A model generated the notes under the pieces. It saw only the letters and a list, made by a program, of their open reading frames with translations, did not search any database and had not been told where the DNA came from. From Zea mays (lineage: Eukaryota; Streptophyta; Magnoliopsida; Poales; Poaceae): a DNA stretch of 64,000 nucleotides. The position numbers were made by a program, and so were the translations under genes. This document shows, in pieces, positions 53,823 to 64,000 of the stretch; within the stretch, counting starts at the first letter, position 1; each line of letters begins with the position of its first letter. Location of the stretch: positions 144,422,439 to 144,486,438 of the forward strand of contig NC_050100.1 of assembly GCF_902167145.1 (NCBI RefSeq), written 5' to 3'.

Positions 53823-56800
53823 ATGAGAGGTCATCCACCAACGTTTGCTCATTCTTCTGACCCCATGGATGCTGAAGACTGGCTGCGCACTATGGAGCGG
53901 GAGTTGCATACCGCTCAGTGTGATGACAGGGAGAAAGTCTTGTATGGTCCCCGTCTGTTGAGAGGAGCAGCCCAGTCATGGTGGGAGTCTTACCTCGCCA
54001 CCCATGCCCACCCTGACGCCATCACCTGGGAAGAGTTCAGAGGAAGCTTTCGTCAGTACCATGTGCCCGCAGGTCTGATGACAGTGAAGAAGGAGGAGTT
54101 CCTGGCCCTCAAGCAAGGGCTATTGTCTGTCAGTGAGTACCGAGACAGGTTTCTGCAATTGTCTCGCTATGCTCCTGAAGATGTCAACACTGACGCCAAG
54201 CGGCAGTACCGTTTCCTGAGAGGCTTGGTTGACCTTCTGCAGTACCAACTGATGAATCATACCTTCCCGACATTCCAGCACCTGATTGATAGAGCAATCA
54301 TGACAGAGAGGAAGCGTAAGGAGATGGAGGATCGTAAGCGCAAGATCAGTGGACCCCAGCCTGGAAGTAGCAGCCGTCCTCGTTTCTCAGGCAATCAACC
54401 TCAGCAGTTCAGGCAGAACCAGCGTCCACCTCAGCAGCATCAGCAGTTTCAAAGGCAGTATCCTCAGCATCAGTACCAGAACCGTCAGAGCAATCAGTCA
54501 GGAAGTCAGTTTCAGAGGCAGAATCAGCAAGCACCTCGTCTTCCTGCCCCAGCAGCCCAGCAGAACAGTCAGGCAACACCAGCTCAGGTTGGAAACAGGG
54601 CATGTTTCCACTGTGGAGAGCAAGGCCACTGGTTGATGCAATGTCTGAAGAAGGCAGCCCAGCAGCAGTCAGGCCCCAATGCCCCGGCAAAGCAGAACGT
54701 GTCTCAGCCTGGAGCAGGCAACCGCTCTCAGCCACGCTATAATCATGGGAGACTGAATCACTTGGAGGCTGAAGCAGTTCAGGAGACCCCCGGCATGATA
54801 GTAGGTATGTTCCCAGTCGACTCCCATATTGCAGAAGTGTTATTTGATACTGGAGCAACGCATTCTTTCATTACTGCATCATGGGTAGAAACACATAACC
54901 TTCCAATTACTACCATGTCAACCCCCATTCAAATTGACTCAGCCGGTGGTAGAATCCGAGCCGATAGCATTTGTTTGAATATAAGTGTGGAAATAAGGGG
55001 GATAGCGTTTCCCGCCAACCTTATAGTAATGGGTACTCAGGGAATAGATGTCATCCTAGGGATGAATTGGCTAGATAAGTATCAGGCAGTTATCAGTGGT
55101 GATAAGAGGACAATCAAGTTGGTGTCCCCACTAGGAGAGGAAGTGGTGACCGAGTTAGTCCCGCCTGAGCCAAAGAAAGGAAGTTGTTATCAGATGACCA
55201 TCGATAGCAGTGAAGCAGACCCAATTGAGAGTATCAAGGTAGTGTCTGAGTTCCCGGATGTGTTTCCAAAGGACTTACCGGGTATGCCACCAGAGCGGAA
55301 AGTTGAGTTTGCCATAGAGCTTCTTCCTGGAACCGCCCCTATCTTTAAGAGAGCTTACAGAATATCTGGACCAGAGTTGGTTGAGCTTAAGGAGCAGATT
55401 GATGAACTGTCAGAGAAAGGTTACATTCGGCCAAGCACCTCGCCTTGGGCCGCTCCTGTCTTGTTCGTGGAAAAGAAAGATGGCACTAAGAGAATGTGTA
55501 TTGATTACCGAGCTTTGAATGAGGTCACGATCAAGAACAAGTATCCCTTGCCCAGAATAGAAGATCTGTTCGACCAATTGAGAGGAGCCAGCGTGTTCTC
55601 CAAGATTGACCTGAGGTCAGGTTATCATCAGCTCAGGATCCGACCTTCGGACATTCCGAAGACGACATTTATTACCAAGTATGGTTTGTATGAGTTCACA
55701 GTGATGTCTTTCGGTTTGACCAATGCTCCAGCGTTCTTCATGAACTTGATGGACAGTGTATTCATGGATTATCTCGATAAGTTTGTGGTGGTATTCATTG
55801 ACGACATTCTGATTTATTCTCATAGCGAAGAAGAGCATGCAGATCATTTGAGGATGGTATTGCAGAGATTGCGAGAGCACCAGTTGTATGCAAAGTTGAG
55901 CAAATGTGAGTTCTGGATCAGTGAAGTCCTGTTCTTGGGTCATATAATCAACAAAGAAGGATTGGCTGTGGATCCGAAGAAAGTGGTAGACATTCTGAAC
56001 TGGAAAGCGCCAACAGATACTCGAGGAATCAAGAGTTTCATTGGAATGGCTGGATATTATCGGCGATTCATTGAAGGGTTTTCAAAGATTGCGAAACCTA
56101 TGACAGCGTTGCTAGGCAACAAAGTTGAGTTCAAGTGGACCCAGAAATGCCAAGAGGCCTTTGAAGCGCTGAAAGAGAAGTTGACTACAGCGCCTGTCCT
56201 AGTCTTGCCTGATGTGCACAAGCCCTTCTCGGTGTATTGTGATGCTTGTTACACAGGTTTGGGATGTGTGTTGATGCAAGAGGGAAGAGTGGTGGCCTAC
56301 TCGTCCCGACAGTTGAAGGTTCATGAGAAGAGTTACCCAATCCATGATCTAGAGTTGGCAGCAGTGGTTCACGCACTGAAGACATGGAGGCACTACCTGT
56401 ATGGACAGAAATGCGATGTTTACACAGATCACAAGAGTCTGAAGTACATATTCACTCAGTCAGAGTTGAACATGAGACAACGAAGATGGTTAGAGTTGAT
56501 CAAAGATTATGAGTTGGAGATTCATTACCATCCAGGCAAAGCAAACGTAGTGGCAGATGCTTTGAGCAGAAAGAGTCAAGTCAATCTGATGGTCGCTCGT
56601 CCGATGCCTTATGAGTTGGCCAAGGAGTTTGACAGGTTGAGTCTTGGGTTTCTGAACAATTCGCGAGGAGTCACAGTCGAATTGGAACCTACCTTGGAGC
56701 ACGAAATCAAAGAAGCGCAGAAAAATGATGAGAAGATCAGTGAGATCCGGCGACTGATTCTAGATGGCAGAGGCAAAGATTTTCGAGAAGATGCAGAAGG

Positions 56801-58130
56801 TGTGATATGGTTCAAAGACCGCTTGTGTGTTCCCAATGTCCAGTCCATTCGGGAGTTGATCCTTAAGGAAGCTCATGAGACAGCCTATTCGATTCACCCT
56901 GGCAGTGAGAAGATGTATCAGGACCTGAAGAAGAAATTTTGGTGGTGCGGAATGAAAAGGGAGATCGCAGAGCATGTGGCTATGTGTGATAGTTGTCGAA
57001 GAATTAAGGCAGAGCACCAGAGACCTGCTGGATTGTTGCAACCGTTGCAGATCCCTCAGTGGAAATGGGACGAGATCGGTATGGATTTCATAGTCGGATT
57101 GCCTCGCACTCGAGTCGGCTACGATTCCATTTGGGTAGTAGTGGACCGCTTGACCAAGTCAGCCCACTTCATACCTGTCAAGACCAACTACAGCAGTGCA
57201 GTATTGGCAGAGCTGTATATGTCTCGGATCGTTTGTCTTCATGGTGTGCCAAAGAAGATAGTGTCAGACAGAGGAACGCAGTTCACCTCTCATTTCTGGC
57301 AGCAGTTGCACGAAGCCTTGGGCACGCATCTGAATTTCAGTTCAGCTTATCACCCGCAGACAGATGGTCAGACCGAAAGGACCAATCAAATTCTTGAAGA
57401 TATGTTGAGAGCCTGTGCGTTGCAAGATCAGCCCGGATGGGACAAGCGATTGCCTTATGCAGAGTTTTCCTATAACAACAGTTACCAGGCCAGTTTGAAG
57501 ATGTCACCATTTCAGGCGCTCTATGGAAGGAGTTGCAGAACTCCGTTGCAATGGGATCAGCCTGGAGAGAAGCAAGTGTTTGGGCCAGATATTCTGCTGG
57601 AAGCTGAAGAGAACATCAAGATGGTCCGAGAGAATCTGAAGATAGCGCAATCAAGACAGCGAAGCTATGCAGACACAAGAAGAAGAGAGTTGAGTTTCGA
57701 AGTCGGAGACTTTGTCTATCTGAAAGTGTCGCCGATCAGAGGAGTCAGAAGATTCGGAGTCAAAGGCAAGCTAGCACCCCGCTACATTGGCCCATACCAA
57801 ATTCTCTCAAGGCGTGGAGAAGTGGCCTATCAGCTCAGTTTGCCAGAGAATCTATCCGCAGTGCATGATGTCTTTCATGTGTCTCAGTTGAAGAAGTGCT
57901 TGCGTGTGCCAGAAGAGCAGTTGCCTGTGGAAGGTCTTGAAGTCCAGGAGGACTTGACCTACGTTGAGAAGCCAGTGCAAATCCTTGAGGTTGCAGACCG
58001 AGTCACCCGAAGGAAGACCATCAGAATGTGCAAAGTCAGATGGAATCACCACTCTGAGGAAGAAGCAACCTGGGAGCGTGAATATGATCTGATGGCTAAA
58101 TACCCTGAGCTCTTTGCTGGCCAACCCTGA
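53823..58130 (+). CDS. Chromovirus gag-pol polyprotein with C-terminal chromodomain
   Basis: 1435 codons without interruption. Order with approximate residues: gag core (18-130; [40 protein letters not shown]); zinc knuckle [14 protein letters not shown] (261); aspartic protease [11 protein letters not shown] (342); reverse transcriptase (560-740; [11 protein letters not shown], catalytic [10 protein letters not shown] near 657); RNase H (800-920; [24 protein letters not shown]). Then integrase with an H-H-C-C zinc region (1020-1062) and the acidic triad in [16 protein letters not shown] and [11 protein letters not shown] with D35E spacing (1087-1184). Last comes a chromodomain (1380-1430; [28 protein letters not shown]). 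It provides capsid, reverse transcription and integration. Only the first 82 residues of gag are separated off by the stop at 53817. Confidence 0.95.
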   Translation: MRGHPPTFAHSSDPMDAEDWLRTMERELHTAQCDDREKVLYGPRLLRGAAQSWWESYLATHAHPDAITWEEFRGSFRQYHVPAGLMTVKKEEFLALKQGLLSVSEYRDRFLQLSRYAPEDVNTDAKRQYRFLRGLVDLLQYQLMNHTFPTFQHLIDRAIMTERKRKEMEDRKRKISGPQPGSSSRPRFSGNQPQQFRQNQRPPQQHQQFQRQYPQHQYQNRQSNQSGSQFQRQNQQAPRLPAPAAQQNSQATPAQVGNRACFHCGEQGHWLMQCLKKAAQQQSGPNAPAKQNVSQPGAGNRSQPRYNHGRLNHLEAEAVQETPGMIVGMFPVDSHIAEVLFDTGATHSFITASWVETHNLPITTMSTPIQIDSAGGRIRADSICLNISVEIRGIAFPANLIVMGTQGIDVILGMNWLDKYQAVISGDKRTIKLVSPLGEEVVTELVPPEPKKGSCYQMTIDSSEADPIESIKVVSEFPDVFPKDLPGMPPERKVEFAIELLPGTAPIFKRAYRISGPELVELKEQIDELSEKGYIRPSTSPWAAPVLFVEKKDGTKRMCIDYRALNEVTIKNKYPLPRIEDLFDQLRGASVFSKIDLRSGYHQLRIRPSDIPKTTFITKYGLYEFTVMSFGLTNAPAFFMNLMDSVFMDYLDKFVVVFIDDILIYSHSEEEHADHLRMVLQRLREHQLYAKLSKCEFWISEVLFLGHIINKEGLAVDPKKVVDILNWKAPTDTRGIKSFIGMAGYYRRFIEGFSKIAKPMTALLGNKVEFKWTQKCQEAFEALKEKLTTAPVLVLPDVHKPFSVYCDACYTGLGCVLMQEGRVVAYSSRQLKVHEKSYPIHDLELAAVVHALKTWRHYLYGQKCDVYTDHKSLKYIFTQSELNMRQRRWLELIKDYELEIHYHPGKANVVADALSRKSQVNLMVARPMPYELAKEFDRLSLGFLNNSRGVTVELEPTLEHEIKEAQKNDEKISEIRRLILDGRGKDFREDAEGVIWFKDRLCVPNVQSIRELILKEAHETAYSIHPGSEKMYQDLKKKFWWCGMKREIAEHVAMCDSCRRIKAEHQRPAGLLQPLQIPQWKWDEIGMDFIVGLPRTRVGYDSIWVVVDRLTKSAHFIPVKTNYSSAVLAELYMSRIVCLHGVPKKIVSDRGTQFTSHFWQQLHEALGTHLNFSSAYHPQTDGQTERTNQILEDMLRACALQDQPGWDKRLPYAEFSYNNSYQASLKMSPFQALYGRSCRTPLQWDQPGEKQVFGPDILLEAEENIKMVRENLKIAQSRQRSYADTRRRELSFEVGDFVYLKVSPIRGVRRFGVKGKLAPRYIGPYQILSRRGEVAYQLSLPENLSAVHDVFHVSQLKKCLRVPEEQLPVEGLEVQEDLTYVEKPVQILEVADRVTRRKTIRMCKVRWNHHSEEEATWEREYDLMAKYPELFAGQP

Positions 58131-58151
58131 ATCTCGAGGGCGAGATTCTTT

Positions 58152-58166
58152 TAAGGGGGATAGGTT
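58152..58166 (+). other. Polypurine tract of element M
   Basis: TAAGGGGGATAGGTT directly precedes the 3' LTR start TGTAACGCC. Confidence 0.8.
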
Positions 58167-61100
58167 TGTAACGCCCTGAATTTGGGGGTATAATTTTTTC
58201 TTCTTTTCTCTCACCAAATTCAGGCGTTACCCTTTTCTTTTTTCTCGTTCCCTCGCTAAACCTTGATCTTTTCCAAAGTTATAGCGGGTTTTGGCTTTAG
58301 ACCCCGTGTAAAGCAAAACCTTAAAATACTTTATTTTGGGTGATGCACCATGCCGAACCATGCATACTTTTGATTGTTAAAAATGTGAAAGCTTTCATCT
58401 AGAAAATTAGATTTTAGAAAAAGAAAATCCTTTTCTTTTTCTCCCCCTCTCTCCCTTTCCCATTTCGGCCCAGCCCCCCCCTTCCCCCCCGCCCCCCGCG
58501 TGGGCCTCCCGGCCGGCCCAAGCCGCGCCTCCCCCCTCCCCTCCCGCGTGGGCCTCCCGGCCGGCCCACCCGCGCGCCCCCCTCCCTTCCCCCCTTTGGG
58601 CCCAGCCGGCCCAGCCGGCCCCCTTCTTTTTCTTTTTCCAAAAATCCCTCCCGCGGGCCCCGCCCGTCATTCCCTCTCCCTCTCTCTCCCCAAACCCTAA
58701 CCGACGCCACCCTTGCCCTAGCGCCGCCGCCCCTGCGCGCCGCCGCCCCCGCGCACCGCCGCCGCCGTTCCCGCCCACGGTGAGGCTCCCTCCCTCCTCC
58801 TCCCTCTCCCTCCTCCCTCTCCTCTCTCCGGCGCCCTCCCCCGCGCCCCGCGCCCCCGCCGCTCGGCTCGCCCCGGCCGTGCCCGCGCGCGCGCCGTCGA
58901 GCCACCCGGCCGCGCCCTCCCCGACCCCGCCTCGGCCGCGCCCCGCCCCGCCCCGGCCCCGGCGAGTTCGGCCTCGGCCCCGCCCGCCGGCGCGCCACTC
59001 CCCGGCTGCCCCGCCCTTGGCCGCCCCGGTGTCCCCCGTCCCGTCCCGCGCCGGCCCCGCCCCTGCGCGAGCCCCGCCCGTCCCCGACCTCGGCCGGCCC
59101 TTCCCCGCCCCTGGCCACTCTCGCCCGACCCGGCTCCGGCGAGCTCAACCGCCCCGCGCCGCCCCTTTCCCGCCCCGACCCCGGCCGCCCCGGCCCGGCC
59201 GCGTCCGGCTCGGCCCCGCCCCCGGCGAGCCCGGCCGCGCCCCCTCGGCCCCGCCTCCGGCGAGCCGCTCGGCCCCGGCGACCCGCCCCGCCCTCGTGCC
59301 CCGGCTCGGCCGCCCGTCCCCGCGCTCGGCCCCGTCCGGCCGTATCCTCGCTCGCCCGCGCTCGCTTTCCCCGGCGTGCTTGCCCGCTCGCCCCGCCGTG
59401 CCTTGCTCGCGTCGTGTCGGCCCCTGCGTGGTCTCGAGCTTGGCCTAGCGTGCCTATGGCGCGCGGCTTTGAGCTCGACTAGCGCTCGGCCCCGACGTGC
59501 GCACGGCCAGTCCGTGGTGTGTGCGTGCGGCCTCGTGCGCGTGCCCGCGTAGTGCGCGTGCCTTGGCGCGACCCGTCGTGCCTCGTCTACCCCCCCTAAC
59601 CCCCCCCGTCTACCCCCCCTGTATTCTATATGCGCTAATCACGTCGTTTATATTAATAGGATAGGAGTCTTAATTTGGAAATTGGTTATGTTAGTTAATT
59701 TGTATAGCCAATCGTCTATCTTATTAAATGTTAATCTACTAAAAGTGATTACGTTTACATTAGTGCATGTAGCTGATTCTTTTGTTAGAACCAATTAAAA
59801 ACTAGAGCACGTGACGTCTAGTTATTCACCAACCCGTAGCGCATCTTGGGCATAAGCTTTAACTCTCGCGAAACCTTTTCTCATTTCTTTCTAACCATAG
59901 TAACTCATTATTATATGTGGTATTCTATGCATGTTTAATCTACTTGTTCTCTTGTATGGTGTATTGTTGGTTTTCTAATTTCAATGGATGGATGTATGTA
60001 TGTTTGCACCCGCTTAGAGAACGATCCGGTTGAAGAGCCCGAGGAACTCGCAGGAGAAACCCCTGAGCAGCAGTCGGTTGGTGGAGGCAAGTGTCCCTTG
60101 ACCTATCTCTGTCCTATTCATTCTTTAATTCACCTCCCGCTTTACATTTATGCCTAAGGATTGACTAGCTTTTGTTATCCATGTCCTTGTTTACCTATTT
60201 GGGTTGGATTATTATTACTTAGCTTTATGCTATTGCTCAAACTCTAATCAATGAACATGATGAGATTATCTATGATACGCTGTTTTCCCCTTTCTTATGA
60301 TGATGTTATACTTGTGGTCTTCAAGGGGGCTCGAGCGGTTTCTCGAGTGCCTCTCCGTAAGGACCTGTTCTATGGATGACCGCCCGGGAAAACAGTGCAA
60401 CCATGAGGGTGGAATGGGATGCCCTTAGCTGAATAATTAGAGGATCCGGGGTGTAGTTCACTTAGCCGTCGTGCCGTCAATGGGGCTCGGTGTATGCGGC
60501 TCGCTCTGCCAAGGTTGATTTGTCCCTTGGGGAGGAGTGCGGTACATTTAGGAAACCTAATGGGTGGCTACAGCCCTAGGGAATCTTTGTAATGGCTACA
60601 TAGTGATGCCCTGCTAGGCCACCTAGGTAGTGGTCAATGGGGAGTAGCTCTCTCCGGGCAGAATGGGAATCACGGCTTGTGGGTAAAGTGCACAACCTCT
60701 GCAGAGTGTTTGAAAACTGATATATCAGCCGTGCTCGCGGTTATGAGCGGCCAAGGGAGCTCCAGTGATTAGTGGTACTTGATCAGAGATACTTTGGTAC
60801 CGGTGGCTATGAGATCGATGGTTTTGGTTATGACTATGGTGCTGGTAAGTGGTACTCTTTCCGTTTGGAAAGGGTACATCGGGCTAATAACTTGGGTTAA
60901 TGCTAAAACCTAGCTTTCTATTAGTAAATAATAATCTGACCAACTAAAAGCAACTGCTTGACTTATCCCCACATAAAGCTAGTCCACTACAGCCAAACAG
61001 GATACTTGCTGAGTATGTTGATGTGTACTCACCCTTGCTCTACACACCAAACCCCCCCCCCCCATCCACAGGTTGTCAGCATTGCAACCACTGCTCAGGC

Positions 61101-61416
61101 GAAGATGAAGCTGTGGAAGGAGACTTCTAGGAGTTCCAAGACTATGACGAGTTCTAGGTGTGGGTTAGCGGCAACCCCCCAGTCGGCTACCTATGAAGGC
61201 CGCGTTTATCTACGTTTCTTTTCCGCACTTTGATTTATTGTAAGAACTATATGGACGTCTCAGACGTATGATGTAATCGACTATTATTTCCCTTTTAATA
61301 CCATTTTGAGCACTGTGTGATGATGTCCATGTTATGTAACTGCTGTGTACGTGAATAACTGATCCTGGCACGTAAATGGTTCGCATTCGGTTTGCCTTCT
61401 AAAACCGGGTGTGACA
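58167..61416 (+). repeat. 3' LTR of element M
   Basis: It is nearly identical to 48618-51893; a deletion of several tens of bases in the C-rich zone and small length changes in C runs account for the shorter length. Ends are TGTAACGCC and GGGTGTGACA, followed by ACTGT. Confidence 0.9.
59984..61163 (+). pseudogene. Second copy of the LTR small-protein gene, with an early stop
   Basis: Exon one (59984-60086) is identical to the 5' LTR copy, with the same GC donor. The acceptor (CATCCACAG|GT at 61071/61072) is kept. In the last exon a TAG at 61128-61130 replaces a glutamine codon, so this copy would lose the last ten residues. Confidence 0.35.
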
Positions 61417-61972
61417 ACTGTCATGCGGCAACGTACTCGGCCTCAGCGATGGATAGGGCAACCGAAGTTTGTTTCTTAGAACTCCAAGACACCAGGGACC
61501 TTCCTAAGAATTAGCACATCCCCGATGTACTCTTTCTATCGACCTTACATCCAGCATAGTCGGAGTCTGAATATCCAATCAAGTCAAAGGTAGACCCCTT
61601 TGGATACCAGATCCCGAAGCAAGGCGTAGCGACTAAATATCTAAGAATTCGCTTCACCGCCACTAAGTGACATTCCCTTGGATCGGATTGAAATCTAGCA
61701 CACATGCATACGCTAAGCATAATATCCGGTCTACTAGCACATAAATAAAGTAAAGACCCTATCATAGACCGGTATGCTTTTTGATCAACGGACTTACCTC
61801 CTTTGTTGAGGTTGGTGTGTCCGTCGGTTCCCATTGGAGTCTTTGCGGGCTTGGCGTCCTTCATCCCAAACTGCTTTATCAAGTCTTGCGTGTACTTCGT
61901 TTGGGAGATGAAGGTCCCATCCTTGAGTTGCCTTACTTGGAACCCAAGGAAGTAGCTCAACTCGCCCATCAT
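61417..61972 (-). pseudogene. Sirevirus reverse transcriptase end and RNase H start (element F)
   Basis: From 61972 leftwards: MMGELSYFLGFQVRQLKDGT, ISQTKYTQDLIKQFGMKDAK, MIGSLLYLCASRPDIMLSVC, LVAVKRILRYLVATPCFGIW, IGYSDSDYAGCKVDRKSTSG, then a TAA stop (61511-61513) followed in frame by FLGRSLVSWSSKKQ and LSIAEAEYVAA up to the M insertion. A further stop lies next to the target site. Catalytic RNase H contexts are recognisable, but the frame is closed three times between here and the reverse transcriptase. Confidence 0.85.
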
Positions 61973-64000
61973 CTACATCTCAAACTTTTGAGTCATCACC
62001 CTGCTAAACTCTTCACAAGACTTTTGGTTAGTAGAACCAAATATTATGTCATCGACATAAATTTGGCACACAAAAAGATCACCATCACAAGTCTTAGTAA
62101 AAAGAGTTGGATCGGCTTTCCCAACCTTGAAAGCATTAGTAATTAAAAAGTCTCTAAGGCATTCATACCATGCTCTTGGGGCTTGCTTAAGTCCATAGAG
62201 CGCCTTAGAGAGCTTACGCACGTGGTCGGGGTACCGTTCATCCTCGAAGCCAGGGGGTTGCTCCACGTACACCTCCTCCTTGATTGGCCTGTTGAGGAAA
62301 GCGCTCTTCACATCCATTTGGAACAACCTGAAAGAATGGTGAGCGGCATATGCTAGCAAAATACGAATGGACTCAAGCCTAGCCACAGGAGCAAAAGTCT
62401 CCTCAAAGTCCAAACCTGCGACTTGGGCATAACCTTTTGCCACAAGTCGTGCCTTGTTCCTTGTCACCACCCCGTGCTCGTCTTGTTTATTGTGGAACAC
62501 CCACTTGGTTCCCACAACATTTTGCTTGGGACGAGGCACCAGTGTCCAAACTTCATTTCTCTTGAAGTTATTGAGCTCCTCTTGCATGGCCAACACCCAG
62601 TCCGGATCTAGCAAGGCCTCTTCTACCCTGAAAGGCTCAATAGAAGAGACAAAGGAGTAATGCTCACAAAAATTAACTAATCGAGACCGAGTAGTTACTC
62701 CCTTGCTAATGTCACCCAAAATCTGGTCGACGGGATGATCCCTTTGAATCATCACTCGAACTTGGGTTGGAGGTGCCAGTTGTGCTTCTTCCTCCATTAC
62801 ACGATCAACTTGTGCTCCCCCTTGATCACACTCCTCCTCTTGATGAACCTCTTCATCGTCTTGAGTTGGAGGATGCACCATTGTTGAGGAAGAAGGTTGA
62901 TCTTGCTCCTTTTGTTCCATTGGCCTCACATCTCCAATCGCCATGGTGCGCATTACAGCCGTTGGAACGTCTTCTTCATCTACATTATCAAGATCAACAA
63001 CTTGCTCTCTTGGAGAGCCATTAGTCTCATCAAATACAACGTCGCTAGAGACTTCAACCAAACCCGATGATTTGTTGAAGACCCTATACGCCTTTGTATT
63101 TGAGTCATATCCTAACAAAAACCCTTCTACGGCTTTGGGAGCAAATTTGAAATTCCTACCCTTCTTCACTAGAATGTAGCATTTACTCCCAAAAACTCGA
63201 AAATACGAAACATTGGGTTTGTTACCGGTTAGTAGCTCATACGAAGTCTTCTTGAGGAGGCGATGAAGGTAGACCCGGTTGATGGTGTGGCAAGCCGTGT
63301 TCACGGCTTCCGACCAAAAGCGCTTGGGGGTCTTGAACTCTCCAAGCACCGTTCTCGCCATGTCTATAAGCGTCCTGTTCTTCCTCTCTACCACACCATT
63401 TTGCTGTGGTGTGTAGGGAGCGAAGAACTCGTGCTTGATTCCTTCCTCCTCAAGATACTCCTCCACTTGAAGGTTCTTGAACTCGGACCCATTGTCACTT
63501 CTGATCTTCTTCACCTTGAGCTCAAACTCGTTTTGAGCTCTCCTTAGGAAGCGCTTGAGGGTCCCTTGGGTTTCATATTTATCCTGCAAAAAGAATACCC
63601 AAGTGAAGCGGGAAAAATCATCAACTATAACAAGACCATACTTACTTCCTCCTATGCTTAGATAGGCGACGGGTCCGAAGAGGTCCATATGAAGTAACCC
63701 CAGGGGTCTTGATGTTGTCATCACATTTTTTGCATGATGAGAGCTTTCCACTTGTTTTCCTGCTTGACAAGCTGCACAAGGTCTATCTTTTTCGAAAGTA
63801 ACATTAGTTAGACCTATCACGTGTTCTCCCTTTAGAAGCTTGTGAAGGTTCTTCATCCCTACATGTGCTAGGCGGCGATGCCACAGCCAGCCCATGCTAG
63901 TCTTAGCAATTAAGCATGCATCTAGACCGGCCTCCTCTTTTGCAAAATCAACTAAGTAGAGTTTGTCGTCTAATACACCCTTAAAAGCTAGTGAACCATC
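61973..64000 (-). pseudogene. Sirevirus pre-integrase, integrase and reverse transcriptase (element F), partial
   Basis: The frame is open from the right edge to a TAG at 61973-61975, with no start in the window. Numbering from the methionine at 63895: [11 protein letters not shown] pre-integrase signature (3-13); CAACQAGK zinc tail (40-47); integrase acidic triad D71 (HMDLFG), D134 (RSDNGSEF) and E170 (GVVERKNR) with D35E spacing; [16 protein letters not shown] Glu/Gln-rich linker (about 300-400) follows, then the reverse transcriptase entry [43 protein letters not shown] and catalytic [12 protein letters not shown] (about 617). Sequence beyond the stop continues in frame at 61972. Confidence 0.9.

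Larger units (their letters stand above)
48618..61416 (+). mobile_element. Young Del/Tekay-type chromovirus M
   Basis: A 12.8-kb Gypsy element with LTRs of 3276 and 3250 bp, 5-bp TSD, tRNA-Met-type primer site, ORF0, gag-pol with C-terminal chromodomain, and polypurine tract. In the AT-rich part of the LTRs (50100-51893 against 59640-61416) I counted by eye about 20-25 differences in 1.8 kb, roughly 1.2-1.3 percent, which points to a recent insertion. The only clear break in pol is one in-frame stop near the gag start. It is inserted in RNase H of element F. Confidence 0.9.
46316..64000 (-). mobile_element. Sirevirus-type Copia element F, split by chromovirus M, 5' end outside the window
   Basis: The 3' LTR is at 46316-47532, then polypurine tract, non-coding region, RNase H end (48302-48617), chromovirus M (48618-61416), and pol continuing to the right edge. 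The insertion into G is marked by GGGTC at 46311-46315; its partner lies beyond 64000. F shows three in-frame stops in pol but no frameshift in the visible part, so it is much better preserved than C or D. Confidence 0.9.

Noticed and set aside
1..64000. Host protein-coding gene, tRNA or rRNA
   Set aside because: Every domain-bearing frame was assigned to a transposable element, and no tRNA-like cloverleaf or rRNA segment was recognised by eye.

Overview
The window looks like intergenic DNA of a large grass genome, most likely maize or another Zea. I found no host gene, tRNA, rRNA or CRISPR array. Nearly every base belongs to a transposable element (TE) or TE remnant: Sirevirus-type Copia elements whose LTRs carry CCGGACAGTGTCCGG palindromes, Del/Tekay-type chromovirus LTRs (TGTAACACCCC or TGTAACGCCC starts), a Tat-like Gypsy element, CACTA transposons and a hAT-like element. 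Organism and family names are inferred from motifs. Boundaries come from TG...CA ends, primer-binding sites (PBS), polypurine tracts (PPT) and target-site duplications (TSD) read directly.

Left block, 1-32995. A minus-strand Copia relic (C, 22673 to about 32640) is the outermost recognisable layer. It is split by a minus-strand Copia element (B, 23584-28529, TSD GTTGC) and by the 3' end of a Tat-like Gypsy element (J, LTR 21339-22672). C itself reads on the plus strand. J appears to be interrupted by a minus-strand chromovirus whose 5' LTR survives as two pieces (20594-21266 and 3594-4457) and whose 3' LTR runs from 3565 past the left edge. Between the 5' LTR pieces lie a 5.9-kb LTR with PBS (N, 4458-10398), a truncated minus-strand Copia (I, 10679-13131) and an autonomous-type CACTA (K, 13132-20593). 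K has a frameshifted TNP2-type transposase gene and an apparently intact ten-exon Transposase_24-type gene. A miniature internally deleted Copia (A, 851-1898, TSD AAACT) sits in the 3' LTR.

Middle block, 32996-46315. A damaged plus-strand Sirevirus (D, 33088-40952) holds a CACTA element (H, 35393-38662, TSD CGA) and a small hAT-like element (E, 38796-39339, TSD TCCCCAAG), both inside its gag. To its right are antisense chromovirus LTR sequence and a gag-only Gypsy element (G, from 42507) with a 64-bp tandem repeat and an antisense ORF.

Right block, 46316-64000. A minus-strand Sirevirus (F) inserted into G and runs off the right edge. A young chromovirus (M, 48618-61416, TSD ACTGT) inserted precisely into the RNase H region of F. 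M is the most complete element: two LTRs of about 3.25 kb, PBS, an extra ORF (ORF0), gag-pol with a C-terminal chromodomain, and PPT.

The two most interesting signals are in the chromoviruses. First, the LTRs of M, N and the 3594-4457 remnant share a coding-like pair of exons around a phase-1 intron of about 975 bp; the donor is GC rather than GT in M and N. The last exon of M and of the remnant has a Cys-rich CxxC motif. Second, ORF0 of M begins with a close match to the histone H3 N-terminal tail (TARKS), while the pol of the same element ends in a chromodomain, the module that in other proteins reads the methylated H3 tail.
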